This document shows, piece by piece, positions 25,634-35,883 of a DNA stretch of 64,000 bases. Under the pieces are notes generated by a model. The model worked only from the letters and a program-made list of their open reading frames with translations. It did no database searches and was not told where the DNA came from. Every line of letters starts with the position of its first letter. Position 1 is the stretch's first letter. Position numbers and translations under genes: made by a program. The stretch is from Chryseobacterium taichungense. Its GTDB lineage: Bacteria; Bacteroidota; Bacteroidia; Flavobacteriales; Weeksellaceae. The stretch spans positions 140,515-204,514 of the forward strand of contig NZ_FOBV01000006.1 in NCBI RefSeq assembly GCF_900109935.1. Reading direction: 5' to 3'.

Positions 25634-26542
25634 TTATATTTCACTGGTCGGCTGTTGCTTTTTGGAAGGTTTTCTTTTTCTCACAACATAAATGATTACA
25701 GCTCCGATTAATATAATTGGCCAAATAGTAATCAATCCTACTACAATTCTCTGAATTAAATAAAATCCTTCCACGAATGCCGATTTTACACCATATCCAA
25801 AGTCAAACTTATATTGATCATCAATGCTTTCGGTATTGGTAATAGCGATTGTAGCAACTCTTAATTTAGGTTCTTTAATGTAAATATCGACAGTACTATA
25901 TTTTAAATTATCGGTTACGTCCATGTTTGCCAATTGCTGCTGATTGGCTTCTGCCATATTTTCATTACTCATATTCACTTTATCTTTATTAGTCTTCAGT
26001 TTGTGAATATTTTCTTCGGTTTTTTTGATTCTTTTTCCTTCCAGTTCAGCATATTTTATACCTGAAGTCACATCTTCTGCATTGATGGATCTTGAATTAA
26101 GAAATAGTTTCTTGTTATTTATTAAGGTCAGTAATTCACCAAGCTTAGCAGTCGGAACTCTTACCTGCATCGTATTCTCTGATTGGTATTTTTTAATCAG
26201 CATTGCTTCCTGATCTGATGTGTTATAGGTATCTTCCGAAATAACATTGCTTTTCAGATCACTGTGTGTTACAAATCCTCCAAGTTCCTGAACAGATTTT
26301 TCAATGGAAATAGTAGCGTCATAAACATCTTTTACTTCCATATTCACATTAGCGGTTTTAATGAACTGTTTGTCTTTTACGCTCATCGTTGCTGCAGATG
26401 AGATACTGTCTGAAATAATTGTTGTCGCAGAATCTGCTTCTGCACCGGCGTTATAATCTGCCGTAGCTTCTCCTTTTTTACATGAATAAATTCCCAGTAA
26501 AAGGGCGCTTGCTAATGATAGTCTGATGTACGTTGTTTTCAT
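25634..26542 (-). CDS. DUF4349-type lipoprotein
   Basis: A 302-residue protein with lipobox YSC in MKTTYIRLSLASALLLGIYSC, a charged linker, a VKDVYDATISIEKSVQELGGFVTHSDL segment typical of DUF4349, a central coiled coil, and one C-terminal transmembrane helix (IWPIILIGAVIIYVV) followed by RKRKPSKKQQ. That combination puts the domain outside the inner membrane with a basic cytosolic end. Family function is unknown. The start at 26590 was rejected because the signal begins at MKTTY. Confidence 0.85.
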   Translation of the reverse strand: MKTTYIRLSLASALLLGIYSCKKGEATADYNAGAEADSATTIISDSISSAATMSVKDKQFIKTANVNMEVKDVYDATISIEKSVQELGGFVTHSDLKSNVISEDTYNTSDQEAMLIKKYQSENTMQVRVPTAKLGELLTLINNKKLFLNSRSINAEDVTSGIKYAELEGKRIKKTEENIHKLKTNKDKVNMSNENMAEANQQQLANMDVTDNLKYSTVDIYIKEPKLRVATIAITNTESIDDQYKFDFGYGVKSAFVEGFYLIQRIVVGLITIWPIILIGAVIIYVVRKRKPSKKQQPTSEI

Positions 26543-26744
26543 AGATTTATTTTTAATGTTTTGCTTAATCCAAAGTTCAGGCTGAATCATTTGTAATATT
26601 TGAAAATCACACGTAAAAGTTTTGTAAATAATATATAATGGATTAAATGTCTTACAATCAGTAATTTGTAAATTGTTCTGTCTGCATGGATACCATATTC
26701 GGATTGATTTTTGCTGATGTTTTACAAATTAAATTTCAAATAAT

Positions 26745-28103
26745 ATGTCTAATACTTTTTCCAAAATCAGAAACGCTATAGATTTATTCAGATCCATTGA
26801 CTTTGATCAGCTGAGTGCTATTTCCCAAAAAGTAAATCTTCCGAAATTAATGGAGAACTTTTCTAAACTGGATGATAAGCAATTGAAAGGCATGATGAAA
26901 ATGCTGGATCCCAACAAGAAAAAGAAAGATCTTCCGCCGATCGACGGAGATTTTTACGATATCTACCATACTTTAAGTCCGGAGCAAAGGGAAATTCAGC
27001 TTAAAGTAAGAGATTTTATGGAAAAAGAAGTGAAACCTTTGGTGAATCATTATTGGCTGCGGGACGAATTTCCACATGAATTGATCCCTAAATTCCAGAA
27101 ATTAAACATTTGTGGCGTCACTTATGAAGGATACGGCTGTCCCGGATTACCTTTTTTAATGGAAGGAGTGCTAGCCATGGAAATGGCTAGAGTAGATGCT
27201 TCTATTGCTACTTTCTTTGGGGTACAGTCTGGCTTGTCAATGGGTTCAATTTATATCTGCGGCTCCGAAGAACAAAAGCAAAAATGGCTTCCTCAGATGC
27301 AGAAATTTGAAAAAATCGGAGCGTTTGGATTAACGGAGCCTGAAGTTGGATCCGGAGCGGCAGGCGGTTTAACGGTAACCTGCAAAAAAACTCCCGAGGG
27401 ATGGGTTTTAAACGGACAAAAAAAATGGATAGGAAATGCAACATTTGCTGATATCATTATCATCTGGGCAAGAGATCTTGATGACGGCGAAGTGAAAGGT
27501 TTCATTGTTGAAAAAGATAATCCAGGATATGCTGTTGAAAAAATAAAAGGAAAAATGGCATTGAGAATCGTACAGAACGGATTGATTACACTCAAAGATT
27601 GCCTTATTACAGAAGAAAACCGTTTGCAAAATGCTAATTCATTTAAAGATACAGCAAAAGTTCTCCAGATGACCAGGGCAGGAGTGGCCTGGATGGCTAC
27701 GGGTTGTGCCAGGGGAGCGTATGAAAGTGCTTTAGATTACACCAGAAAAAGAGAACAGTTTGGAAAACCAATCGCTTCTTTCCAGATGATTCAAGGACAT
27801 TTGGTGGAAATGCTTTCTAATCTTACGGCGATGCAGACAATGGTTTTCAGGCTTTCCGAAATGCAGGATGAAGGAATTTTAAAAGATGAACATGCTTCTC
27901 TTGCAAAAGTTTTCTGTACCATGAGAACCCGCGATATTGTTTCAAGAGCCCGCGAGGTTATGGGCGGAAACGGAATCTTGCTGGAATATGATGTAGCAAG
28001 GTTCGTAGCAGATGCCGAAGCCATCTATTCTTATGAAGGAACGAAAGAAATAAACTCCTTGATCGTAGGAAGATCGATTACAGGCTTCAGTGCATTTGTT
28101 TAA
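26745..28103 (+). CDS. Acyl-CoA dehydrogenase, glutaryl-CoA dehydrogenase-like
   Basis: FAD flavoenzyme oxidising an acyl-CoA. It follows the glutaryl-CoA dehydrogenase pattern: FGLTEPEVGSGAAG, LNGQKKWIGNATFADIIIIWAR, GKMALRIVQNGLITL, RKREQFGKPIASFQMIQGHL, MGGNGILLEYDVARF, and YEGTKEINSLIVGRSITG with the catalytic Glu in YEGT. The Arg that binds the glutaryl carboxylate cannot be confirmed by eye. An N-terminal extension of about 60 residues (mainly helical, KKKKDLPP) is longer than in the usual enzyme. Isolated, without a pathway neighbour. Confidence 0.88.
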   Translation: MSNTFSKIRNAIDLFRSIDFDQLSAISQKVNLPKLMENFSKLDDKQLKGMMKMLDPNKKKKDLPPIDGDFYDIYHTLSPEQREIQLKVRDFMEKEVKPLVNHYWLRDEFPHELIPKFQKLNICGVTYEGYGCPGLPFLMEGVLAMEMARVDASIATFFGVQSGLSMGSIYICGSEEQKQKWLPQMQKFEKIGAFGLTEPEVGSGAAGGLTVTCKKTPEGWVLNGQKKWIGNATFADIIIIWARDLDDGEVKGFIVEKDNPGYAVEKIKGKMALRIVQNGLITLKDCLITEENRLQNANSFKDTAKVLQMTRAGVAWMATGCARGAYESALDYTRKREQFGKPIASFQMIQGHLVEMLSNLTAMQTMVFRLSEMQDEGILKDEHASLAKVFCTMRTRDIVSRAREVMGGNGILLEYDVARFVADAEAIYSYEGTKEINSLIVGRSITGFSAFV

Positions 28104-28108
28104 TGTCA

Positions 28109-28183
28109 ATGGTCAATGGTCAATTCGCTATGCTTGTTAATTTAAAAAAAATCACTTGCAAAGTAAAATTGACCATTGACCAT
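28109..28183. repeat. 17-bp inverted repeat between convergent genes
   Basis: ATGGTCAATGGTCAATT (28109-28125) and its exact reverse complement (28167-28183). Each arm is itself a direct repeat of ATGGTCA. It separates the dehydrogenase and DoxX genes and may act as a transcription barrier. Confidence 0.8.
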
Positions 28184-28194
28184 TCACTTATTAA

Positions 28195-28572
28195 TCAGCT
28201 TACAAGATGTTTGTATTTTTCTCTGTTGTCGATGATCATCCATAGATTAATCAGAAACATTACGCCGGCAATTGCCATTCCCATTTCTGATTGATCCAGT
28301 GTAAATACGTGGGCAACAATGCCAACCATTACAGGCAAAATGACAATAGCTCCCAGCGCTCTTGTTTTTGGAAAAATGAACAGCAGTCCGCCAATGATTT
28401 CCACAGCTCCTACAAGGGGCATCAGCCAGCCTATTTCACCAAAAGCACTGAAGATTTTCATTTGCTCCGGTGTGGGTTTTTCCATAGGCATGTAGTTTAG
28501 AAATTTGTTTAATCCGGCATTAATAAACATTAATCCGAAAAGAAGGGACAGAATAAATTTTACAGCTTTCAT
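28195..28572 (-). CDS. DoxX family membrane protein
   Basis: A 125-residue protein with four transmembrane helices (FILSLLFGLMFINAGLNKF, PLVGAVEIIGGLLFIF, ALGAIVILPVMVGIVAHVF, AIAGVMFLINLWMII). The first-loop pattern GLNKFLNYMP is the DoxX family form. Proposed roles in the family are varied (quinone or sulfur-related redox); none can be chosen here. Confidence 0.85.
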   Translation of the reverse strand: MKAVKFILSLLFGLMFINAGLNKFLNYMPMEKPTPEQMKIFSAFGEIGWLMPLVGAVEIIGGLLFIFPKTRALGAIVILPVMVGIVAHVFTLDQSEMGMAIAGVMFLINLWMIIDNREKYKHLVS

Positions 28573-28687
28573 AAAAAAGATATTTTATTAAAGTTAAATA
28601 AAATTATAATCCGTTGATTAAAAAGCAGATAAATTTTAAATTTATTGTGAAGTTTTCATTATTTATCGCTTGTTTCCATTGCTTAAA

Positions 28688-29800
28688 TCAATCCATTTCC
28701 TTCAAAGTAATATTTTTAGAAATTTTGTAAGTTTTTTTCTTTTTATTGATTTTTTCTTCCTCACCAAGCAATTTCCCCCAAGGTTTTAATCCTTCAACTC
28801 TTTCAAAAATAATTTTAATAATGGCAATGGCAGGAATACACAAAAACATCCCTGAAATACCCCAAAGATGTTCCCCCACCAATATTCCGATAAATGAAAA
28901 CAATGCATTAATTTTTACTTTAGACCCTACTACAAAAGGGAGAATGATATTTCCGTCAATAGCATGAACAATAACGTATCCAATAGCAACATAAATACAT
29001 GTGGATGGAGTGTTGGTTGCAAATGCAATAAAACAGGAAATGAGAAGCGAAATAAAAATACCTATGTAAGGAATTACATTTAATAAACCGGTCAGAACAC
29101 CCAGTAGCATAGCATATTTTACTCCTAAAATAGTAAGAACGGCCGTTGTAAGAATCGAAACAATAATAACCTGAAGACAAAGTCCTATAATGTATCTTTT
29201 TGTCATTATTCTGACTTCTGAAACTACTTCCTGAACGCTGCTTTTGTGTTTTTCTGTAAAAACATTGACGATAAAATTATTTAAAATTCTTCTGTAATTT
29301 AATATAAATATGAAAAAGAGAATAAAAAAGGCTAAGAATCCCAGGCCAGTAGAAAAAATACCGAGAGTAAATCCTAAGATGATTCCTGTGGAAGATAGCA
29401 GTTTCTTTAAACCTTCATCTAAATAGGCAAACTGCTCATCAATCTTTACATTAAATGTTCTGGAAACCCACCGTTGAAGGTCATGAAAAACATGTGTAGC
29501 CTGCTCGGTAAGCTGAGGAATGTCTTTGCTGAAGCTGGAAATCTGGGAACCGAAGAAAAAGATGAGCCCGGTAATAACAATCAGCAAGATCATAACTGAA
29601 AAAATGGTAGAAAATGATCTCGGGAATTTTAATTTCTGTTCCAGAAAATTAGCAAACGGTAAAAATATCATGGCCATAAGAAACGCCAAAAAGAAAGGCG
29701 CCAAAATACTTTCGCCTAAAGCCAGAAGATATCCCAGGCCAATAATGGAAACTACGACCAGCGTAAGTTTTACAAGAAAAGGAAGTCGGAGAAAATTCAT
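28688..29800 (-). CDS. AI-2E family transporter (PerM/TqsA type)
   Basis: A 370-residue polytopic membrane protein. N-terminal hairpin (LTLVVVSIIGLGYLLALGESILAPFFLAFLMAMIFLPFANFLEQ), a soluble segment, then C-terminal helices with LGVKYAMLLGVLTGLLNVIPYIGIFISLL and NIILPFVVGSKVKINALFSFIGILVG, which define the family. The name comes from a proposed export of quorum signal AI-2, but many members transport other compounds, so the substrate is open. Basic tail KKKKTYK. Confidence 0.88.
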   Translation of the reverse strand: MNFLRLPFLVKLTLVVVSIIGLGYLLALGESILAPFFLAFLMAMIFLPFANFLEQKLKFPRSFSTIFSVMILLIVITGLIFFFGSQISSFSKDIPQLTEQATHVFHDLQRWVSRTFNVKIDEQFAYLDEGLKKLLSSTGIILGFTLGIFSTGLGFLAFFILFFIFILNYRRILNNFIVNVFTEKHKSSVQEVVSEVRIMTKRYIIGLCLQVIIVSILTTAVLTILGVKYAMLLGVLTGLLNVIPYIGIFISLLISCFIAFATNTPSTCIYVAIGYVIVHAIDGNIILPFVVGSKVKINALFSFIGILVGEHLWGISGMFLCIPAIAIIKIIFERVEGLKPWGKLLGEEEKINKKKKTYKISKNITLKEMD

Positions 29801-29935
29801 AACTGCAAACTGTTGTATAAAAATAATAAAACCCTCCGAATTGAAGAGTTTTAAAATTTAAATTATTTTGAATTCTTTTTAAGTTAGAAAATTCTATGCC
29901 ACATTCATAGCTTTCATTTAAGTACCGCTATCAAA

Positions 29936-29968
29936 AAACACATCCCGATCTGAGATGTGTTTTTTATT
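29936..29968 (-). terminator. Terminator of lon
   Basis: AACACATC and GATGTGTT arms, T-runs on both sides; minus orientation ends lon. Confidence 0.65.
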
Positions 29969-29984
29969 ATTAAATGAATGTTTA

Positions 29985-32390
29985 TTATTTTTCAATAGCG
30001 AGCTCCAGAACTTCGTTCATCCAGTTTACATAATGAACTTTCAGATTTTTAAGATAATCTTTTTTGATTTCTTCTACGTCTTTTCTGTTGGCTTCACAAA
30101 GAATTACTTCTTGTATTCCGGCTCTTGTTGCTGCCAAAAGCTTTTCCTTAATTCCGCCTACTGGAAGAACCTTCCCTCGTAGGGTGATTTCACCGGTCAT
30201 GGCAAGATGAGGTTTTACTTTTTTATTTTTAAATGATGATACCATGGAGGTAAGCATGGCAATACCTGCAGATGGCCCGTCCTTGGGAGTTGCTCCTTCA
30301 GGAACGTGAACGTGGATGTTTTTCTTTTCGATGTCATCCTGTGAAATCCCGAGTACATCGTGTTTTGCCTTAATATATTCCAATGCAATGGTCGCTGATT
30401 CTTTCATAACCGTTCCCAGATTTCCGGTCATGGTCAATGAGCCTTTTCCGTTACTGATAATGCTTTCGATAAAAAGGATATCGCCCCCTACGCTTGTCCA
30501 GGCAAGACCTGTGACTACTCCGGGCACGTCTGTAAGTTCCGACAGACTTTTAGGCCTTGGAACTCCCAGGATTTCATCGATCTTTTCAACGGAGATTTTC
30601 GGATCATATTCTTTCACCAAAGCAGTTTGTAGCGCTACCCAGCGTGCTATTGCGGCAAGCCTTTTTTCTAATGTTCTTACACCGCTTTCTGAAGTGTGTG
30701 CTTCAATGATATGCTTCAGCTCATTATTTCCCAGCTTGAATGATTTGGAATCCAGACCGTTTTCTTCCTGCTGTTTTTTGATTAAATGTCTTTTTGCAAT
30801 CTCAATTTTTTCTTCCAGTGTATATCCCGCAATCTGAATGATTTCCATTCTGTCCAACAAAGGGGTCTGAATGGTAGAAAGTGAATTTGCAGTGGCAATA
30901 AACATTACTTTAGACAAATCATACCCCATTTCCAGGAAGTTGTCATAGAATGATTTATTCTGTTCAGGATCAAGTACTTCCAAAAGTGCTGAGCTTGGAT
31001 CCCCATGCATGCCTTTTCCTACTTTATCAATTTCATCGAGAACAATAACCGGGTTGGATGTTCCTGATTTCTTAATCGATTGCAGGATTCTTCCCGCCAT
31101 CGCACCGATATAGGTTTTTCTGTGACCGCGGATTTCGCTTTCATCATGAAGTCCACCCAAAGAAACACGAACATATTTTCTTCCTAAAGCATCGGCCACT
31201 GATTTTCCAAGAGACGTTTTTCCGACTCCTGGAGGTCCTACCAAAAGAAGAATAGGAGATTTCATGTTGTTCTTTAGCTTCAAAACAGCCATGTGTTCCA
31301 ATATTCTTTTTTTGATGTCTTCCAGTCCGAAATGAGCTTTATCTAAAATTTTCTGAGCCTTTTCGATGTCAAAAGTGTCTTTCGTAAAAGTTTCCCACGG
31401 AAGATCTGTAAAGAAATCAAGATAATTTCTCTGCACATTATAATCCGGGGAATTAGGATTCTGACGCTGCAGTCGGTTGATTTCTTTTTGGAAATGCTCT
31501 TCAACCTCTTTGTTCCATGTTTTCTTTCTCGCTTTTGCGATAAGTTCTTCTACGTCACTTTCCGGTCCGCCGCCAAGCTCTTCCTGAATGGTTCTGATCT
31601 GCTGATTGAGAAAATATTCTCTCTGTTGTTTATCGAGATCTTTTGAAGTTTTCTGATGAATCTGATTTCTCAGTTCAAGTTTTCTGAAATCTTCATGCAT
31701 CATTTCATAGCATTTATTGGCTCTTTCCATAAGATTTTTCTCTTCAAGCAGTTTTTGTTTTTCAGAGGACGGAAAGTTGGCATTGGTGCAGATGAAATTC
31801 AGCAGATCATCATTATTGTTGATGTTTTTAATGGCGAAATTTGCAGCATTGGGAATATTTGGATCAAGCTCAATGATTTTTAATGCAAGATCTTTTACAT
31901 TCTCAAGTAGCGCTTCGTATTCTTCTTTATTCTTTGGTTTAGAATCTTTTAATTTCGAAATTTCAGCTTTAAAATACGGTTGAGTCTCAACAATCTTTTT
32001 AACCTTAAAGCGGTGAAATCCTTTGGTGATCGCCGTAATATTGCCTTCAGGCAATTTGATGATTTTAATGATCTTTGCCAGCGTTCCTACCTGATAAATA
32101 TCTTTTTCAGAAGGCTGTTCAAGGTCAGAATTCTTCTGGCTTACAATCCCTATAAAGTCACCGTTCTTCTGAGCTTCCTCCAACAGCTGTATGGATGTTT
32201 TTCTTCCAGCAGTAATAGGTATGACAACATTGGGAAACATTACCATATTTCTTACTGGGAGAATGGGAAATATTTTCTGTCCGGAATTTTTCTCAGTCTC
32301 AGAAAGATCGGAAAGGTTGATCTCTTCGGCTACGATATCAAATCCGTCGCTTATCATTTCTTCTAAACTTATATCTTCAAATTCTGTCAT
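29985..32390 (-). CDS. lon: ATP-dependent protease Lon
   Basis: Cytosolic AAA+ serine protease degrading damaged and regulatory proteins. The 801 residues contain the N-terminal substrate domain ([17 protein letters not shown]), Walker [10 protein letters not shown] at about 384-392, Walker [10 protein letters not shown], and the C-terminal proteolytic domain with Ser707 in DGPSAGIAM and Lys750 in GGIKEK. All catalytic residues are intact. A 17-bp palindrome lies 10 bp upstream of the start codon, which suggests repressor or stress control. Confidence 0.97.
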   Translation of the reverse strand: MTEFEDISLEEMISDGFDIVAEEINLSDLSETEKNSGQKIFPILPVRNMVMFPNVVIPITAGRKTSIQLLEEAQKNGDFIGIVSQKNSDLEQPSEKDIYQVGTLAKIIKIIKLPEGNITAITKGFHRFKVKKIVETQPYFKAEISKLKDSKPKNKEEYEALLENVKDLALKIIELDPNIPNAANFAIKNINNNDDLLNFICTNANFPSSEKQKLLEEKNLMERANKCYEMMHEDFRKLELRNQIHQKTSKDLDKQQREYFLNQQIRTIQEELGGGPESDVEELIAKARKKTWNKEVEEHFQKEINRLQRQNPNSPDYNVQRNYLDFFTDLPWETFTKDTFDIEKAQKILDKAHFGLEDIKKRILEHMAVLKLKNNMKSPILLLVGPPGVGKTSLGKSVADALGRKYVRVSLGGLHDESEIRGHRKTYIGAMAGRILQSIKKSGTSNPVIVLDEIDKVGKGMHGDPSSALLEVLDPEQNKSFYDNFLEMGYDLSKVMFIATANSLSTIQTPLLDRMEIIQIAGYTLEEKIEIAKRHLIKKQQEENGLDSKSFKLGNNELKHIIEAHTSESGVRTLEKRLAAIARWVALQTALVKEYDPKISVEKIDEILGVPRPKSLSELTDVPGVVTGLAWTSVGGDILFIESIISNGKGSLTMTGNLGTVMKESATIALEYIKAKHDVLGISQDDIEKKNIHVHVPEGATPKDGPSAGIAMLTSMVSSFKNKKVKPHLAMTGEITLRGKVLPVGGIKEKLLAATRAGIQEVILCEANRKDVEEIKKDYLKNLKVHYVNWMNEVLELAIEK

Positions 32391-32399
32391 AGTAAATCG

Positions 32400-32416
32400 A
32401 ATGACAAATTGTCATT
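32400..32416. promoter_or_regulatory. Palindromic operator-like site upstream of lon
   Basis: AATGACAA-A-TTGTCATT is a perfect inverted repeat with a single central base. It lies 10 bp from the lon start, within the region that would hold its leader or promoter, and 235 bp from the divergent ppiD-like gene. No TAnnTTTG box is seen for lon. A stress regulator site is an inference. Confidence 0.55.
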
Positions 32417-32650
32417 ACCGTTTTATTTCGTTAAGATAAAATATGCGAAACATGTTACAAAAACATACTGCATATTATGTGTGCTTTTATGACACAAGAG
32501 GTATGCCATTTGTTTTTTACTAAAAAATACGGTCAAAATTTCCTTTTTTATAAATTTTAAATTTTAAAAATTAAAATAAAGAACTTGGATTTCCGTAATT
32601 TCTTAAAAATGTGTATTTTCGCAACCTGATAAAAAACTATAATTTATATA

Positions 32651-34798
32651 ATGGCAATTTTAGGACAAATTAGGAGTAAACCTTGGCTTTTGATGGGAGT
32701 AATTGCACTGGCGCTTTTGGCGTTCCTTGTAAACCCCGATAGTATTGATAAGGTTTTTGGTAAAAATCCTGATGTTTTAGGAAAAGTAAATGGTGAGAAA
32801 ATTACCCGTGAAGAGTTTAATGACCAGCTTTTTGTGTTACAGCAGCAGGCAGAACAACAAGGGCAGCCTAAAACTGGCCTTGAAGAACAGGCTTGGCAAT
32901 TGCTTGTACAGTCTAAGCTGATCAAGCAGCAATTTGAAAAAATGGGCTTCGAAATGACAGAAGATTATTTCTGGAATCAGCTTCAGTATGATCAGATGTT
33001 TGCTCAGCAGAAGCAGTTCTTCGATGAAAAAGGTAATTTCAAAACCCAGGAGCTTAAAAAACAGATCGAAGATATGAAAGCGACATCGCCGGAAGGTTAC
33101 AACCAATGGCTGAAAACCAGAAAGTCTGTTGAGTACAGATTGATGGCAAGACAGGTGTTTGCTAATATTTCACAAGGCATTACGACAGGTAAAAAAGAGG
33201 CTGAAGAATTAATGAAGCAGAGAGATCAACTGGCTGATATCGACTTCGTTAAAATTGATTATACCACTTATCTTCAGAAAAATAACATCAAAGTTACGAC
33301 TGAAGATCTTGCAAACTATATCAAGCAGCATCCTGTAATGTTCAAAGCTGAAGAGAGCAGAAATCTTGGCGTTGTTTATTTCCCTTCTCAACCGAGTGCG
33401 GCAGACGATGCGGCAGCTCAGAAAGAAATCACGAAGTTATTCTCAGGAGGAACTGATGCAAGCGGCGGTACAGAAAATTTCCAGAATACGAAGAGCGACT
33501 CGATGTTTGTTATGGCAAATTCTGATATGCCTTACAATCCTCAGTATGTGAAGCCAAATCAATTGCCACAGACGATCCAGGCACAGATCCCGTCTGCAGC
33601 TATCGGACAGACTTTCGGTCCTTATAAAGAACAAAATGTTTATGTAGTTTCTAAACTTTTAGATAAAAAGACTTCAGATTCTACACTATCAAGACATATT
33701 CTTATTGCTTTCAAAGGAAGTCCTGCGGGAGAAGGTGTTACAAGATCTAAAGAACAGGCTAAGAAACTGGCCGATTCTATCGGAGCTATTGTAAAAGCTA
33801 ATCCTGGTAAATTTACAGAATTCCTTAAGCTTTCAAACGATCCGAATTCTGCAGCTCAGGGCGGAAGCTTAGGTTGGACGACTCCTGAAACTCCGTTTGT
33901 TCCTGAATTCCTGACGTATTTAGCAAACAATCCTAAAGGAGCGACAGGTGTTGTAGAAACTCAGTTTGGATATCATATCATCAATATTGAAGATAAAAAA
34001 CCTGGGGCAATGAGCTATAAAGTGGCTAATCTGGTAAAAGTTGTTAAGCCTTCTGATGCTACAGAAGCGGAGGTAAATAAAAAAGCCAGCAGATTTATTC
34101 AGCAGGTTCAGGGGAAATCTTTCAACGATTTCGTGAATATTGCTAAAAAAGGAAATTATCAGTTCTCCAATCCTAAACAGGCAAAAAGATTCGACGGCCA
34201 GCTTCAGGGCTTAGGCACAGAGAAAGATGCTGAAATCCTTGCATGGGCTTTTGATAAGAAGAGAGAAAAAGGAGATACTGAATTGTTTACAGTAGACGGA
34301 ACTGGTGATAAAATCGTAGTTTATTTAAATGGTAAGCAGGCTAAAGGTACTGCAGATCCTGAATCTGTAAGAGATCAGATTGAGGTAATCGTGAAAAATA
34401 AACTGGCTGCAAAACAGATTTCTGAGAAAATTGGTAAAGCAGGAAATCTTGACCAGATTGCAAAACAGTTTGGAACAACAAAACAGTCTGCACAGGTTAA
34501 TTTATTGAATCCTTCAGTAGCAGGTGCTATGGAACCAAAAGTTGCCGGAGCGGCATTTGGAGTAGCAAAAGGTAAAATTTCTAATCCGGTTGAAGGAGGA
34601 ACAGGAGTTTATGTTTTAATTAAGAAAAATGAAACCGTAAACAAACAGCCTGGAGATCTTAAGCAGTTTACAGAATCTGTAACTCAGAGAAACGGCGGAA
34701 TGTTCGGACAAGCTTGGTTGAAGAGCTTGCAGGACAATGCTGATATTGATGACTACAGAATTGAGATCTGGAACAAATTAGGTTCTCAGCAACAATAA
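32651..34798 (+). CDS. PpiD-like peptidyl-prolyl isomerase (SurA_N plus parvulin)
   Basis: Membrane-anchored periplasmic foldase for outer-membrane and secreted proteins. A single N-terminal helix (PWLLMGVIALALLAFLV, residues 11-27) is followed by the SurA_N-type chaperone domain (ITREEFNDQLFVLQQQ, QLVQSKLIKQQFEKMG type helices) and one parvulin domain at about 345-455 (LSRHILIAFKG to FGYHIINIEDKK). The rest of the 715 residues is helical. A near -7 match (TATTTTCG) lies upstream. Divergent from lon. Confidence 0.9.
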   Translation: MAILGQIRSKPWLLMGVIALALLAFLVNPDSIDKVFGKNPDVLGKVNGEKITREEFNDQLFVLQQQAEQQGQPKTGLEEQAWQLLVQSKLIKQQFEKMGFEMTEDYFWNQLQYDQMFAQQKQFFDEKGNFKTQELKKQIEDMKATSPEGYNQWLKTRKSVEYRLMARQVFANISQGITTGKKEAEELMKQRDQLADIDFVKIDYTTYLQKNNIKVTTEDLANYIKQHPVMFKAEESRNLGVVYFPSQPSAADDAAAQKEITKLFSGGTDASGGTENFQNTKSDSMFVMANSDMPYNPQYVKPNQLPQTIQAQIPSAAIGQTFGPYKEQNVYVVSKLLDKKTSDSTLSRHILIAFKGSPAGEGVTRSKEQAKKLADSIGAIVKANPGKFTEFLKLSNDPNSAAQGGSLGWTTPETPFVPEFLTYLANNPKGATGVVETQFGYHIINIEDKKPGAMSYKVANLVKVVKPSDATEAEVNKKASRFIQQVQGKSFNDFVNIAKKGNYQFSNPKQAKRFDGQLQGLGTEKDAEILAWAFDKKREKGDTELFTVDGTGDKIVVYLNGKQAKGTADPESVRDQIEVIVKNKLAAKQISEKIGKAGNLDQIAKQFGTTKQSAQVNLLNPSVAGAMEPKVAGAAFGVAKGKISNPVEGGTGVYVLIKKNETVNKQPGDLKQFTESVTQRNGGMFGQAWLKSLQDNADIDDYRIEIWNKLGSQQQ

Positions 34799-34819
34799 TT
34801 TATTTTTCATAAAGATAAA

Positions 34820-34848
34820 AAGCGGCAAAGTTTTTGCCGCTTCTTTTG
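34820..34848 (+). terminator. Terminator after the PpiD-like gene
   Basis: AGCGGCAAA and TTTGCCGCT arms followed by TCTTTT. Confidence 0.75.
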
Positions 34849-34892
34849 TGTTTAACGCAGGGCAATAAAGAAAAACATTCATTTAAATGTAT

Positions 34893-34900
34893 TATATTTG
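34893..34900 (+). promoter_or_regulatory. -7 box for the MCE gene
   Basis: TATATTTG is an exact match ending 22 nt before the ATG at 34923. Confidence 0.55.
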
Positions 34901-34922
34901 CTCATTAGAAAAAATTTAGCAA

Positions 34923-35873
34923 GTGAAGTTCAGTAAAGAATTAAAAGCTGGTATAATTGCACTTATAGCCATCGTTGGCTTTGTCGTGCTTTTCCAATTT
35001 ATGAAAGGCAGAAGCCTTTTTACTACCGACAATATATTTTACGCAAAATATGAAAATGTAGAAGGATTGGCTCAATCTGCACCCGTTTCCATTAATGGAT
35101 TAAAAGTAGGGCAGGTTGATAAGATCATTCCTAATACATCCAAGGACGGAAAAATTGATTTTCTTGTTAAAATCACTGTTGATAACAATTTCGAATTCTC
35201 AAAAAATTCAACCCTGGAGATTTTTGAACCGGGACTAATGTCCGGAAAAGAAATGAGAATCAATCTTATGTACGGAGGTCCAACTGCTAAGGACGGAGAT
35301 ACTTTAAGAGGAGCCTTTAAACTGGGTACCTTAGGGAGCCTTTCTTCTCAAGTAGGTCCTGTCAAAGATCAGCTGCAGACTGTTTTGTACAGAGTGGATT
35401 CTCTGATGTCTAATGCAAACCAGGTGGTTAATGCTCAAAACAGGGAAGAAATCAGATTATTACTGGCCAATCTCAATAAAACAGTAGGAGCTTTACAAAC
35501 AACGGCAGGAAGCGTAAACAGCCTTGTAGGTCATAATGACCCTAAGCTTCAGAAAGTGTTGGATGATGCGAGCCTTACCATGCAAAGTGGTAAAGTTACT
35601 TTAGATAAATATGGAAATTTAGCAGAAAGCATCGATACAAAGAGATTGAATGCCACAATTGCGAATCTTGATGCAACGGTCGGTAAGCTTAATGACGTTG
35701 TAGCCGGAATTAATAACGGACAGGGAAGTTTAGGAAAACTGATGAAAGACGAACAGCTCTACAATAATCTGAATTCTGCATCGACAAACCTGAATTCTTT
35801 AATCGAAGATGTAAAGGCAAATCCTAAAAGATATGTGAATTTCTCAGTATTTGGGAAAAATAGTAAAGACTAA
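34923..35873 (+). CDS. MCE domain (MlaD-like) phospholipid-transport protein
   Basis: A 316-residue inner-membrane-anchored substrate-binding subunit of an Mla transporter. N-terminal helix (LKAGIIALIAIVGFVVLFQFM), MCE domain at about 35-120 (YAKYENVEGLAQSAPVSINGLKVGQVDKI, IFEPGLMSGKEMRINLMYGG), then a long helical C-terminal region (NQVVNAQNREEIRLLLANLN, VVAGINNGQGSLGKLMKDEQ). Likely works with MlaF/MlaE encoded at 17-18.7 kb, where no MCE gene is present. The next gene begins 10 bp after its stop, so it heads an operon with Fe-S proteins. Confidence 0.92.
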   Translation: MKFSKELKAGIIALIAIVGFVVLFQFMKGRSLFTTDNIFYAKYENVEGLAQSAPVSINGLKVGQVDKIIPNTSKDGKIDFLVKITVDNNFEFSKNSTLEIFEPGLMSGKEMRINLMYGGPTAKDGDTLRGAFKLGTLGSLSSQVGPVKDQLQTVLYRVDSLMSNANQVVNAQNREEIRLLLANLNKTVGALQTTAGSVNSLVGHNDPKLQKVLDDASLTMQSGKVTLDKYGNLAESIDTKRLNATIANLDATVGKLNDVVAGINNGQGSLGKLMKDEQLYNNLNSASTNLNSLIEDVKANPKRYVNFSVFGKNSKD

Positions 35874-35883
35874 TTAATAATCC

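Noticed and set aside
28103..28294. 63-aa open frame overlapping DoxX
   Set aside because: It covers the inverted repeat and the antisense of doxX; no support.
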